A model generated the notes under the pieces. That model ran no database searches and was not told the origin of the DNA. It worked only from the letters and a program-made list of their open reading frames with translations. A DNA stretch of 64,000 bases from Stenotrophomonas sp. 169 (GTDB lineage Bacteria > Pseudomonadota > Gammaproteobacteria > Xanthomonadales > Xanthomonadaceae): contig NZ_CP061204.1 of assembly GCF_014621775.1 (NCBI RefSeq), positions 1,570,501 through 1,634,500 on the forward strand, written 5' to 3'. Positions 1 to 8,210 of the stretch are shown here, piece after piece (position 1 is the stretch's first letter; the number at the start of each line of letters is the position of its first letter). The position numbers and the translations under genes were made by a program.

Positions 1-184
1 GTGGCTGTTCATCAAGGTCTTCTTCTTCGCCAGCGCCTACATCTGGTTCCGTGCCAGCTTCCCGCGTTTCCGCTATGACCAGATCATGCGGCTGGGCTGG
101 AAGGTCTTCATCCCGCTGACCATTTTCTGGATCGCGGTCACCGCCTTGATGGTGTTCTTCGGCGTGATTCAAAAGGGTGTCTAA
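1..184 (+). CDS. nuoH: NADH-quinone oxidoreductase subunit H, C-terminal end (partial)
   Basis: Only the last 60 codons are present; the frame opens at base 2 and stops at 182-184. NuoH is the membrane subunit of respiratory complex I that joins the peripheral arm to the proton-pumping arm and helps form the quinone site. The visible tail has the [19 protein letters not shown] stretch typical of the NuoH C terminus, then a last hydrophobic helix. It lies just upstream of nuoI in the usual nuo order. The 5' part is outside the window. Confidence 0.95.
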   Translation, partial: WLFIKVFFFASAYIWFRASFPRFRYDQIMRLGWKVFIPLTIFWIAVTALMVFFGVIQKGV

Positions 185-188
185 CGTA

Positions 189-677
189 ATGAACAGGATT
201 ACCCATTACTTCAAGAGCCTGCTGCTGCTGGAGCTGTTGGCCGGTCTGTGGCTGACGCTGAAGTACAGCTTCAAGCCGAAGTACACGATGATGTACCCGA
301 TGGAAAAGTTCCCGCAGTCCCCGCGCTTCCGCGGCCTGCACGCCCTGCGCCGTTATCCGAACGGTGAAGAGCGCTGCATCGCCTGCAAGCTGTGCGAGGC
401 GGTCTGCCCGGCGCTGGCCATCACCATCGATTCGGCCAAGCGCGAGGACGGCACCCGCCGCACCACGCGTTACGACATCGATCTGTTCAAGTGCATCTTC
501 TGTGGCTTCTGCGAAGAAAGCTGCCCGGTGGACTCGATCGTCGAGACCCACATCCTCGAGTACCACTTCGAGAATCGTGGCGAGAACATCGTTACCAAGC
601 CGCAGCTGCTGGCCCTGGGTGATCGGCTTGAGTCCGAAATCGCCGAGCGCCGTGCCGCCGACGCCGCTTACCGCTGA
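189..677 (+). CDS. nuoI: NADH-quinone oxidoreductase subunit I (two 4Fe-4S clusters)
   Basis: Encodes 162 residues of the ferredoxin-like peripheral subunit of complex I that carries clusters N6a and N6b and passes electrons towards quinone. Two cysteine motifs are visible, [12 protein letters not shown] and [12 protein letters not shown], the paired 4Fe-4S pattern. The N terminus [17 protein letters not shown] is the amphipathic helix that anchors it to the membrane arm. I chose ATG 189, four bases after the nuoH stop. A GTG at 177 in the same frame would add MSNV and overlap nuoH, but family members begin at the later Met. Confidence 0.95.
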   Translation: MNRITHYFKSLLLLELLAGLWLTLKYSFKPKYTMMYPMEKFPQSPRFRGLHALRRYPNGEERCIACKLCEAVCPALAITIDSAKREDGTRRTTRYDIDLFKCIFCGFCEESCPVDSIVETHILEYHFENRGENIVTKPQLLALGDRLESEIAERRAADAAYR

Positions 678-686
678 GGTCGAGAC

Positions 687-1358
687 ATGGATTGGGTAAA
701 TATCGCTTTCTGGGTTTTCGCCATCGCAGCCAGTGTGTCGGCAGCGGCGGTGATCAGTGCGCGCAGCCCGGTCAACGCCGTGCTCTGCCTGGTGCTGACT
801 TTCTTCTCCGTCGCCTGTATCTGGATCCTGGTTGGTGCCGAGTTCCTCGGCGTGGCGCTGGTGCTGGTGTATGTCGGCGCGGTGATGGTGCTGTTCCTGT
901 TCGTGGTGATGATGCTGGACATCGACACCGACAACCTGCGCGAGGGCTGGGTGCGTTACCTGCCGGTCGGGCTGGTGGTCGCGGTGGTGATGCTGGTGCA
1001 GATCGTCACCCTGATCGGCGTGCGGGGCAGGGCGGTGACGCCGTTCCCGGCCGACAACGCGGCGGCGCTGGCGGCTGACACCTCCAACATCACCTGGTTG
1101 GCACGCAGCCTGTTCACTGAATACCTGCTGCCGTTCGAGTTCGCTGCGGTCATCCTGACCGTCGCCGTGGTCGCCGCTGTGATGCTGACCCTGCGCCAGC
1201 GCACCGGCATCAAGACGCAGAACCCGGGCGAGCAGACGATGGTCAAGTCGCGTGACCGCCTGACGGTGGTGAAGATGGACGTCGAAACGCCGTTCGTGCA
1301 CAGCAACACCAAGGCTGCCGTCGACATGCCGGCCGCCGGCGAGGAGACCAAGCCATGA
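687..1358 (+). CDS. nuoJ: NADH-quinone oxidoreductase subunit J
   Basis: Encodes 223 residues of a small membrane subunit of complex I. Four to five hydrophobic segments are visible, with the conserved [20 protein letters not shown] helix that carries the pi-bulge in this family. The C-terminal tail after about residue 170 is polar and longer than in E. coli NuoJ (about 184 residues). It starts 9 bases after nuoI and its stop overlaps the nuoK start (ATGA), which fits translational coupling inside the nuo operon. Confidence 0.95.
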   Translation: MDWVNIAFWVFAIAASVSAAAVISARSPVNAVLCLVLTFFSVACIWILVGAEFLGVALVLVYVGAVMVLFLFVVMMLDIDTDNLREGWVRYLPVGLVVAVVMLVQIVTLIGVRGRAVTPFPADNAAALAADTSNITWLARSLFTEYLLPFEFAAVILTVAVVAAVMLTLRQRTGIKTQNPGEQTMVKSRDRLTVVKMDVETPFVHSNTKAAVDMPAAGEETKP

Positions 1359-1660
1359 TCACGTTGGGCCATATCCTGGCGCTGGGCGCGGTGCTGTTCT
1401 GCATCAGCCTGGCCGGCATCTTCCTCAACCGGAAGAACGTCATCGTCCTGTTGATGTCCATCGAGCTGATGCTGCTTTCGGTGAACATCAATTTCGTCGG
1501 GTTCTCGCGGGAACTGGGTGACACGGCCGGCCAGCTGTTCGTGTTCTTCATCCTGACCGTGGCAGCCGCCGAGGCCGCGATCGGCCTGGCGATCCTGGTG
1601 ACCCTGTTCCGTACACGTCGAACGATCAATGTCGGCGAAGTCGATTCGTTGAAGGGCTGA
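1355..1660 (+). CDS. nuoK: NADH-quinone oxidoreductase subunit K
   Basis: Encodes 101 residues, close to the usual length for this three-helix complex I subunit. The second helix has the conserved glutamate in [14 protein letters not shown] and the third has the [11 protein letters not shown] segment; both glutamates are on the proton path in this family. The ATG overlaps the nuoJ stop by four bases. Confidence 0.97.
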   Translation: MITLGHILALGAVLFCISLAGIFLNRKNVIVLLMSIELMLLSVNINFVGFSRELGDTAGQLFVFFILTVAAAEAAIGLAILVTLFRTRRTINVGEVDSLKG

Positions 1661-1667
1661 TTAACAG

Positions 1668-3878
1668 ATGGAAATCACACTCGCCAAGAGTCTGTTGATC
1701 GCAGTGGTGCTTGCACCGCTGTTCGGCAGCATCATCGCCGGCCTGTTCGGTCGTCAGGTCGGGCGCCTCGGCGCGCAGACCATCACCATCCTCGGCGTGG
1801 CCGTCAGCTGCGCCCTGTCGATGTACACCTTCTACCAGCTGCTGTGGGGCGGCGCGCAGCCGTTCAACGAAAACCTGTACACCTTCTTCGAAGTGGGCCA
1901 GTACTCGGCACACGTCGGCTTCATGGTCGACAAGCTGACCGCGATGATGATGGTGGTGGTGACCTTCGTGTCGCTGCTGGTGCACATCTACACCATCGGC
2001 TACATGGAAGAAGATCCGGGCTACCAGCGCTTCTTCAGCTACATCTCGCTGTTCACCTTCTCCATGCTCACGCTGGTGATGAGCAACAACTTCCTGCAGC
2101 TGTTCTTCGGCTGGGAAGCGGTGGGTCTGGTGTCCTACCTGTTGATCGGCTTCTGGTTCAAGCGCCCGACCGCGATCTTCGCCAACATGAAGGCCTTCCT
2201 GGTCAACCGTGTCGGTGACTTCGGCTTCCTGCTCGGCATCGGCGGCGTGATGTGGGTGTTCGGCACCCTCGACTACGCCACCGTGTTCGCCAAGATCATG
2301 GATCCGGAACTGGCCAACGGTGCGCTGCAGGTCTGGTCCGGCTCGATCAGCCTGTTCGGCCTGCACACCATCCAGGTACTCGACCAGCCGGTCATCTGGG
2401 GCAGTGCCACGGTGATCTGCATCTGCCTGTTCATCGGCGCCATGGGCAAGTCTGCCCAGGTCCCGCTGCACGTGTGGCTGCCGGACTCGATGGAAGGACC
2501 GACGCCGATCTCGGCGCTGATCCACGCCGCGACCATGGTCACCGCCGGCATCTTCATGGTGACGCGCATGTCGCCGCTGTTCGAGCTGTCGCCGACCGCG
2601 CTTAACTTCGTGCTGTTCATCGGTGCGACCACGGCGTTCTTCACCGGCCTCATCGGCATTGTGCAGAACGACATCAAGCGCGTCGTCGCGTACTCCACGC
2701 TGTCCCAGCTGGGTTACATGACCGTTGCGCTGGGTGTGTCGGCGTACTCGGCCGCCGTGTTCCACCTGATGACCCACGCCTTCTTCAAGGCACTGCTGTT
2801 CCTCGGCGCGGGCTCGGTGATCATCGCCATGCACCACGAGCAGGACATGCGCAAGATGGGCGGCCTGCGCAAGTACATGCCGATCACCTTCATCACCATG
2901 TGGATCGGTACGTTGGCCCTGGTCGGCACGCCGTTCTTCTCCGGCTTCTACTCGAAGGACACCATCATCGAGGCCGCCGAGATCCACGCGCACATGTCCA
3001 ACAGCTGGGTTGCGACCTATGCCTACTGGGCGGTACTGGGCGGCGTGCTGGTCACCAGCTTCTACAGCTTCCGCCTGCTGTTCCTGACCTTCCATGGCAA
3101 GGAGCGCTTCCGTGACGTGGCGCATGACGACCATGGTCATGGCCACGGTGCGACTGCGCACCATGACCATGACCATGCGCATGCCGCCGACGCGCATGCG
3201 GTCGATGCCCATGCAGGTCATGACGACCACGGCCATGGCCACGGTCCGCACGAGCCGCACGAAACCCCTTGGGTGGTGACGCTGCCGCTGATCCTGCTGG
3301 CGATCCCCTCGATCCTGATCGGCTTCTTCAGCATCGGTCCGATGCTGCACGGCACCGATTGGGCCGGGCATCACGCGCACGAAGGCATCAAGGGCCAGGC
3401 CACCAACTTCTTCACCGGTATCGTCGATTTCTACGACCCGGCAAAGAACACGGTCGGCTTCCTCGGCGAGCACTTCCATGGCCCGGTGGCGTTCGCGCTG
3501 CATGGCATGACGGCCTGGCCGTTCTTCCTGACCGTGGCAGGCTTCCTGCTGGCCGTGATCTTCTACCTGTGGAAGCCGGACCTGTCGGGCAAGGCCCGCA
3601 GGACGTTTGCTCCGATTGTTTCGGTACTGGAAAACAAGTACGGCATGGACACGCTGTGGATCGACGGCTTCGCCGGCGGCAGCGTCAAGCTGGGCAAGGT
3701 GGCGCGCTGGATCGACACGAACATCGTCGACGGCACCGTCAACCTGGTCGCACGTGGGGCGGACGTAGCAGCCAATGTGCTGCGTCGTACCCAATCCGGT
3801 TTCCTCTATCACTACGCCTTCGCGATGATCATCGGCCTGATTGCCCTTCTGGGCCTGCTGATGCATTACCTGCGTTGA
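1668..3878 (+). CDS. nuoL: NADH-quinone oxidoreductase subunit L (proton pump), with a His-rich insert
   Basis: Encodes 736 residues, an antiporter-like proton-pumping subunit of complex I. The core has FFGWEAVGLVSYLLIGFW, the MGKSAQVPLHVWLPDSMEGP motif (lysine and tryptophan region) and a C-terminal lateral helix. E. coli NuoL is about 613 residues. Much of the extra length comes from a loop at about residues 484-532 (3118-3264) made almost only of His, Asp, Gly and Ala, with HGHGHG-like runs. Such loops often bind metal ions, but no role is shown here. It starts 7 bases after nuoK. Confidence 0.96.
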   Translation: MEITLAKSLLIAVVLAPLFGSIIAGLFGRQVGRLGAQTITILGVAVSCALSMYTFYQLLWGGAQPFNENLYTFFEVGQYSAHVGFMVDKLTAMMMVVVTFVSLLVHIYTIGYMEEDPGYQRFFSYISLFTFSMLTLVMSNNFLQLFFGWEAVGLVSYLLIGFWFKRPTAIFANMKAFLVNRVGDFGFLLGIGGVMWVFGTLDYATVFAKIMDPELANGALQVWSGSISLFGLHTIQVLDQPVIWGSATVICICLFIGAMGKSAQVPLHVWLPDSMEGPTPISALIHAATMVTAGIFMVTRMSPLFELSPTALNFVLFIGATTAFFTGLIGIVQNDIKRVVAYSTLSQLGYMTVALGVSAYSAAVFHLMTHAFFKALLFLGAGSVIIAMHHEQDMRKMGGLRKYMPITFITMWIGTLALVGTPFFSGFYSKDTIIEAAEIHAHMSNSWVATYAYWAVLGGVLVTSFYSFRLLFLTFHGKERFRDVAHDDHGHGHGATAHHDHDHAHAADAHAVDAHAGHDDHGHGHGPHEPHETPWVVTLPLILLAIPSILIGFFSIGPMLHGTDWAGHHAHEGIKGQATNFFTGIVDFYDPAKNTVGFLGEHFHGPVAFALHGMTAWPFFLTVAGFLLAVIFYLWKPDLSGKARRTFAPIVSVLENKYGMDTLWIDGFAGGSVKLGKVARWIDTNIVDGTVNLVARGADVAANVLRRTQSGFLYHYAFAMIIGLIALLGLLMHYLR

Positions 3879-3901
3879 TGACCTGTACGGAATAAGAAAA
3901 C

Positions 3902-5410
3902 GTGTCGAACTGGCCCCTACTTAGTGTCCTCATCTGGCTGCCGATCATCGGTGGCGCCCTGGTCCTTGCCATCCGTGATGCGCAGACCGCCCGCTGGGCG
4001 TCGCTGGGTGTCGCGCTGCTGACCTTCGCCCTGAGCATCCCGCTGCTCACCGGTTATGACCCGGGTATCGACGCGCTCCAGTTCGTCGAAACCCGCGCCT
4101 GGATCCCGGCTTACGACATCGGCTACAACCTCGGCGTCGACGGCATCGCCATCGCGCTGATCGCGCTGACCACGCTGGTCAGCGTGTTGGCCCTGATCGG
4201 CGCATGGAGTGCCATCGACAAGCGCGTGAACCAGTACGTTGCCGCCTTCCTGATCCTGGAAGGCGTCACGGTCGGCATCTTCGCCGCCACCGATGCGATG
4301 CTGTTCTACGTGTTCTTCGAAGCGATGCTGATCCCGATGTTCCTGATCATCGGTGTCTGGGGCGGCCCGCGCCGCATCTATGCCGCGCTGAAGTTCTTCC
4401 TCTACACCTTCCTCGGCTCGGTGCTGATGCTGGTGGCGCTGGTCTACCTGTACCTGAAGGGCGGCAGCTTCCAGCTGGCCGACCTGTACGCACTGCAGCT
4501 CACCGCGACCGAGCAGACCTGGATATTCTTCGCCTTCCTGATCGCCTTCGCGGTCAAGGTGCCGATGTTCCCGGTGCACACGTGGCTGCCCGATGCCCAC
4601 GTGGAAGCCCCGACCGCCGGTTCGGTGATCCTGGCGGCCATCGCGCTGAAGATCGGTGGCTACGGCTTCCTGCGCTTCAACCTGCCGATCGTCCCGGACG
4701 CGTCGCAGGAATGGGCGTGGCTGGTCATCGCCCTGTCGCTGATCGCGGTGATCTACGTGGGTCTGGTCGCGCTGGTCCAGGACGACATGAAGAAGCTGAT
4801 CGCCTATTCCTCGGTCGCCCACATGGGCTTCGTCACCCTGGGTACCTTCATCGCCCTGTGGCTGGTGCGTGAGGCCGGCAATGCCGACGCCGCCCGCCTG
4901 GGCCTGCAGGGTGCGATGGTGCAGATGATTTCGCACGGCTTCGTGTCCGGCGCGATGTTCTCGTGCGTGGGCGTGCTGTACGACCGCATGCACAGCCGCC
5001 GCATCGCCGATTACGGCGGCGTGGTGAACGTGATGCCGTGGTTCGCCACCTTCGCCATGCTGTTCTTCATGGCCAACGCCGGCCTGCCGGGTACCTCCGG
5101 GTTTGTCGGTGAATTCATGGTCATCCTGGCCGCCTTCCAGCGTAATCCGTGGATCGCACTGGGCGCTGCCACCACCCTGATCATCGGCGCGGCCTACACG
5201 CTGTGGCTGTACAAGCGCATCTTCTTCGGCGAAGTGGCCAATGCGCACGTCGCCGAACTGAAGGACATCAACGGCCGCGAGTGGCTGGTGCTGGGGGTGT
5301 TCGCCATCGGCGTACTGGCCCTGGGCATCTACCCCAAGCCGCTGACCGACCTGATGGAGCCGTCGATCGCCAAGCTGGCGATGCAGATTGCTTCCAGCAA
5401 ATTGCTCTGA
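3902..5410 (+). CDS. nuoM: NADH-quinone oxidoreductase subunit M (proton pump)
   Basis: Encodes 502 residues, the second antiporter-like subunit of the membrane arm of complex I. Visible family features include MLFYVFFEAMLIPMFLIIG (the conserved glutamate of helix 5), VKVPMFPVHTWLPDAHVEAP (lysine motif), and many hydrophobic helices. The start is GTG at 3902, 23 bases after the nuoL stop; no closer ATG gives the standard N terminus. Confidence 0.96.
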   Translation: MSNWPLLSVLIWLPIIGGALVLAIRDAQTARWASLGVALLTFALSIPLLTGYDPGIDALQFVETRAWIPAYDIGYNLGVDGIAIALIALTTLVSVLALIGAWSAIDKRVNQYVAAFLILEGVTVGIFAATDAMLFYVFFEAMLIPMFLIIGVWGGPRRIYAALKFFLYTFLGSVLMLVALVYLYLKGGSFQLADLYALQLTATEQTWIFFAFLIAFAVKVPMFPVHTWLPDAHVEAPTAGSVILAAIALKIGGYGFLRFNLPIVPDASQEWAWLVIALSLIAVIYVGLVALVQDDMKKLIAYSSVAHMGFVTLGTFIALWLVREAGNADAARLGLQGAMVQMISHGFVSGAMFSCVGVLYDRMHSRRIADYGGVVNVMPWFATFAMLFFMANAGLPGTSGFVGEFMVILAAFQRNPWIALGAATTLIIGAAYTLWLYKRIFFGEVANAHVAELKDINGREWLVLGVFAIGVLALGIYPKPLTDLMEPSIAKLAMQIASSKLL

Positions 5411-5446
5411 TCGGCCTGCCGAGCGAACTGATTCCAGGATTTGATA

Positions 5447-6907
5447 ATGACCACCTCGCCGTTGCTGCCACTGACCGCCGCTGACCTGCCCCCGCTCGCT
5501 CCCGAGCTGGTGCTGGTTGCGAGCGCCTTCGCCCTGATGATCCTCGATCTGTTCGTCAGCAAGCAGAACAAGCTGATCACCCATCTGTTCTCGCTCGCCG
5601 CCCTGGCGGTGGTGCTGGTCATGCTGGCCACCGGAACGGGCGGGCAGGGCGAGGTCTTCCACGGCATGTTCGTGCGCGATACCGCGGCCGACGTGATGAA
5701 GGTGGTGATCGTGCTGTGCAGCGGGCTGAGCCTGGTGTACGGCTGGAGCTACCTGCGCGAGCGCAATCTGTTTCAGGGGGAGATCCCGGTGCTGGTGCTG
5801 TTCGCCACGGCCGGCATGATGATCCTGGTGTCCGCCGGCAGCCTGCTGATGGTCTACCTGGGCCTGGAACTGCTTGCGCTGTGCTCGTACGCACTGGTGG
5901 CCAGCAACCGTGACAACGGCCTGGCGTCCGAAGCGGCGATGAAGTACATCGTGCTGGGTTCGCTGGCATCGGGCCTGCTGCTGTACGGCATGTCGCTGAT
6001 CTACGGCGCAACGGGCTCGCTGCACCTTGATGCGATCAATGCGGCCATCCCGCATTCCGACGAGAAGATGCTGCTGCTCACCGGCGCGGTCTTCATGATC
6101 GCCGGCGTGGCGTTCAAGCTGGGCGCGGCGCCGTTCCACATGTGGCTGCCTGACGTGTACCAGGGCGCTCCGGCGCCGGTCGCACTGTTCATCAGTTCGG
6201 CCCCGAAGCTGGCGGCGTTCGGCATGGCCTACCGCCTGCTGGAAGTGGGCGTCGGTCCGCTCTCGGATGAGTGGAAGATCCTGATCGGTGGCCTGGCGGC
6301 CTTGTCGCTGGTGATCGGCAACCTGATGGCGGTCGCCCAGCACAACCTGAAGCGCATGCTGGCGTTCTCCACCGTGTCGCACATCGGTTTCCTGCTGATG
6401 GGCATCGCCGGTGGCGGCTCGCAGGGCTACGCGGCCGCGCTGTTCTATGCGCTCAGCTACGCGATCATGTCTACTGCCGCGTTCGGCGCGATCATCGCGA
6501 TGTCCCGCAATGGCTTCGAGGCTGAGAACATCAACGATTACAAGGGTCTCAATGCCCGTAATCCGTGGATGGCGGCGCTGATCCTGTGCATCATGGCGTC
6601 GATGGCCGGTATTCCCCCGTTCCTCGGTTTCTGGACCAAGCTGGCGGTGCTGGGCGCAGCGGTCAACGGCGGCATGCTGTGGCTGGCGATCCTGGGTGTG
6701 CTGTGTGCCGTGATCGGTGCGTTCTACTACCTGCGGGTCATCAAGGTCATGTACTTCGATGAGCCGGTGGGCGAGCCGCTGCCGCGCAACACCGACCGCG
6801 TGCTGGGTGTGGTGCTGGGCGTGAATGCGTTGGCACTGCTGGCGTTGGGCCTGGCCTGGAACCCGATCATGGTGTGGTGCCAGCAGGCATTTGCACATAT
6901 TTCTTAA
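5447..6907 (+). CDS. nuoN: NADH-quinone oxidoreductase subunit N (proton pump)
   Basis: Encodes 486 residues, the third antiporter-like subunit and last gene of the nuo operon. The motif FKLGAAPFHMWLPDVYQGAP and the helix YLGLELLALCSYALVA are typical. ATG 5447 is chosen because AGGA lies at 5436-5439, seven bases upstream; an in-frame TTG at 5441 would add two residues. No clear terminator hairpin follows directly, and transcription could run towards the tRNA at 7030. Confidence 0.96.
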   Translation: MTTSPLLPLTAADLPPLAPELVLVASAFALMILDLFVSKQNKLITHLFSLAALAVVLVMLATGTGGQGEVFHGMFVRDTAADVMKVVIVLCSGLSLVYGWSYLRERNLFQGEIPVLVLFATAGMMILVSAGSLLMVYLGLELLALCSYALVASNRDNGLASEAAMKYIVLGSLASGLLLYGMSLIYGATGSLHLDAINAAIPHSDEKMLLLTGAVFMIAGVAFKLGAAPFHMWLPDVYQGAPAPVALFISSAPKLAAFGMAYRLLEVGVGPLSDEWKILIGGLAALSLVIGNLMAVAQHNLKRMLAFSTVSHIGFLLMGIAGGGSQGYAAALFYALSYAIMSTAAFGAIIAMSRNGFEAENINDYKGLNARNPWMAALILCIMASMAGIPPFLGFWTKLAVLGAAVNGGMLWLAILGVLCAVIGAFYYLRVIKVMYFDEPVGEPLPRNTDRVLGVVLGVNALALLALGLAWNPIMVWCQQAFAHIS

Positions 6908-6935
6908 AAAACGATACAAAACTGCGTTAATCGTG

Positions 6936-6941
6936 TAATAT
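6936..6941 (+). promoter_or_regulatory. Possible -10 box for the first initiator tRNA gene
   Basis: TAATAT at 6936-6941 is the best -10 candidate upstream of the tRNA at 7030. The hexamer 17 bases before it (GATACA, 6913-6918) is a weak -35, so this is tentative. Confidence 0.35.
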
Positions 6942-7029
6942 TCATCTCCTGAGTTGTGACTGCAGCGGTTCTGCCAGAACATCGTTGCAAGAGGCCTCCC
7001 TCGCGGGGCAGCAATTCAACCACTTCTGA

Positions 7030-7106
7030 TGCGGGGTGGAGCAGTCTGGCAGCTCGTCGGGCTCATAACCCGAAGGTCGCAGGTTCAAATCCTGCCCCCG
7101 CTACCA
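7030..7106 (+). tRNA. Initiator tRNA-fMet (CAT), copy 1
   Basis: A 77-base cloverleaf with encoded CCA. The anticodon loop reads CTCATAA (CAT). The anticodon stem ends in three consecutive G-C pairs (GGG/CCC), the mark of initiator tRNA. Positions 1 and 72 are both T, so the top acceptor pair is open, as required for formylation and initiator use; the E. coli gene has C-A there. The whole gene is identical to the copy at 7777. Confidence 0.97.
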
Positions 7107-7114
7107 AGACGAAC

Positions 7115-7144
7115 AAGCGACTCCGGAAACGGGGTCGCTTTTTT
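7115..7144 (+). terminator. Intrinsic terminator of initiator tRNA copy 1
   Basis: Ten-base-pair stem 7115-7124 / 7131-7140 with loop GGAAAC, followed by a run of T. It lies 8 bases after the tRNA CCA end. Confidence 0.9.
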
Positions 7145-7188
7145 CGTTATGGGGGTTTGGATGCGCTGGCCGCGCAGGCAGAAGCCAA

Positions 7189-7231
<43 letters not shown>

Positions 7232-7259
7232 TCAAAAGCTGCAGGGCTGCTGGTTGGGC

Positions 7260-7377
7260 GGGACGGGGTGGGTTGGCGGGGGACGGCAAGGGCCGCATCC
7301 ATGCGGGCCTCGTTTCGCGCCATCCATGGCGCTCAACGCCCCCGCCAACCCACCCCGTCCCACCTTCGACAGGTTCC
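7260..7377 (-). repeat. Large hairpin element A with two GGA-loop hairpins (minus orientation)
   Basis: Two perfect 23-base arms (7260-7282 and 7339-7361) enclose a 56-base loop. Read on the minus strand the loop holds two small hairpins, 7317-7332 (GCGCCA, loop UGGA, UGGCGC) and 7293-7306 (CCGCA, loop UGGA, UGCGG). GGAACCTGTC, also found before element B, lies just outside the arm at 7368-7377. Its loop half 7309-7338 is the reverse complement of part of element B at 7566-7595. There is no credible protein. It is probably a structured RNA or a mobile palindrome; function unknown. Confidence 0.75.
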
Positions 7378-7412
7378 TGGTGGCCATGGAGCCTTTGGCG
7401 TGCGCCACATCC

Positions 7413-7489
7413 GTAGCGCCGACCCGTGGTCGGCGGATGTTGAAGGGGAGGGGGTCTGATGGTTTCCGCCGAGCATGGCTCGGCGCTAC
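7413..7489. repeat. Pair of SMAG palindromes facing each other
   Basis: GTAGCGCCGACCCGTGGTCGGCGG at 7413-7436 (given here as one palindromic unit) is followed by an inverted unit at 7466-7489 that ends in CTAC. They form a head-to-head dimer of the GTAG-bordered REP class known from Stenotrophomonas (SMAG). Confidence 0.85.
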
Positions 7490-7526
7490 CGCTTTTTTTC
7501 TTTTTTCATACGCGGCGGGCGGCCAC

Positions 7527-7648
7527 GGAACCTGTCAGGGGCCGGGCGGTGGGGCTGGGCGGGGGCGTTGAGCGCCATGGATGGCGCGAAACGAGCGCTA
7601 CATGGACGTACTCGTGCGCGTCCCCCGCGCAGCCCCACCGCCCGGCCC
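7527..7648 (+). repeat. Large hairpin element B with two GGA-loop hairpins
   Basis: Arms of 27 bases (7539-7565 and 7622-7648) pair at 26 positions and enclose a 56-base loop. Inner hairpin 1 is 7572-7587 (GCGCCA, UGGA, UGGCGC). Inner hairpin 2 is 7591-7615, with outer pairing ACGAG/CTCGT and TAC/GTA around the loop AUGGAC. GGAACCTGTC lies at 7527-7536, and a T-rich tract (7491-7508) precedes the element as it does element C. The arms differ in sequence from elements A and C but still pair. Confidence 0.78.
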
Positions 7649-7736
7649 GGCCCGAGCTCCGGCTTCGCAGCAGCCAGCCGCGAGGGGGTTTCCACCCGTT
7701 CGACCACCCAAACCAACAGGAAAAGCTGAGCGGGGG

Positions 7737-7765
7737 TTGCGCGGCGCAGCAGAATGCTGCATAAT
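7737..7765 (+). promoter_or_regulatory. Promoter of initiator tRNA copy 2
   Basis: TTGCGC (7737-7742), a 17-base spacer and CATAAT (7760-7765) lie just upstream of the tRNA at 7777. This is a sigma-70-like arrangement. Confidence 0.7.
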
Positions 7766-7776
7766 TCCGCTTCTGG

Positions 7777-7853
7777 TGCGGGGTGGAGCAGTCTGGCAGC
7801 TCGTCGGGCTCATAACCCGAAGGTCGCAGGTTCAAATCCTGCCCCCGCTACCA
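7777..7853 (+). tRNA. Initiator tRNA-fMet (CAT), copy 2
   Basis: Identical over all 77 bases to the copy at 7030, including the GGG/CCC anticodon stem, the open T1-T72 position and the encoded CCA. Its own promoter and terminator are visible, so both copies look functional. Confidence 0.97.
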
Positions 7854-7871
7854 ACTAGGCATCAGACGAAA

Positions 7872-7901
7872 AAGCGATTCCGGAAACGGGGTCGCTTTTT
7901 T
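7872..7901 (+). terminator. Intrinsic terminator of initiator tRNA copy 2
   Basis: Ten-base-pair stem 7872-7881 / 7888-7897 with two G-T pairs, loop GGAAAC, then T6. It is nearly the same hairpin as after copy 1, so the tRNA and its terminator were duplicated together. Confidence 0.9.
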
Positions 7902-7953
7902 CGTTGGAGCCTTGCAGGGAAGGGCCTCCGCAGGCACAGGCAGCATCCGCAGC

Positions 7954-7982
7954 TTGCACCAACCCGGTGCAAGGTCTATCAT
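7954..7982 (+). promoter_or_regulatory. Candidate promoter of the rimP-nusA-infB operon
   Basis: TTGCAC (7954-7959), 17-base spacer, TATCAT (7977-7982). It lies about 230 bases before rimP in a stretch with no gene (7854-8210), leaving a long untranslated leader. Confidence 0.6.
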
Positions 7983-8125
7983 CAGCGGGCTGGCGGTATA
8001 TCTGATGGTGGGCTCTGCAATGAGTGCGACCATCCCGCCACCGGCTTCGACCAGAAGTTGGGCTTCGCAGGGGATCGCGTCAGCGCGCCCTGCGGCCGGA
8101 ATCCAATGACCGGATTTCACCGGAC

Positions 8126-8148
8126 AAAGGGCCCAGCGGGCCCTTTTT
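8126..8148 (+). terminator. Terminator-like hairpin in the rimP leader
   Basis: AAAGGGCCC (8126-8134), loop AGC, GGGCCCTTT (8138-8146), followed by T to 8148. It sits between the candidate promoter at 7954 and rimP, so it may act as an attenuator rather than a final stop. Confidence 0.75.
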
Positions 8149-8210
8149 CGTTTCCGGAACGGGCCCACTGCGGGTCCGGACACCATCCACATTCAACAAC
8201 AAGGCAGGCT

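Noticed and set aside
3917..6982. A 1021-codon open frame on the minus strand opposite nuoM and nuoN
   Set aside because: It is antisense to two clear complex I genes; its His/Gln/Arg-rich sequence is what high-GC codons give in the opposite frame. The same applies to 1626-3866.
7581..8210. In-frame extension of rimP upstream
   Set aside because: It would read through the second initiator tRNA and its terminator. The family N terminus begins at GTG 8211.
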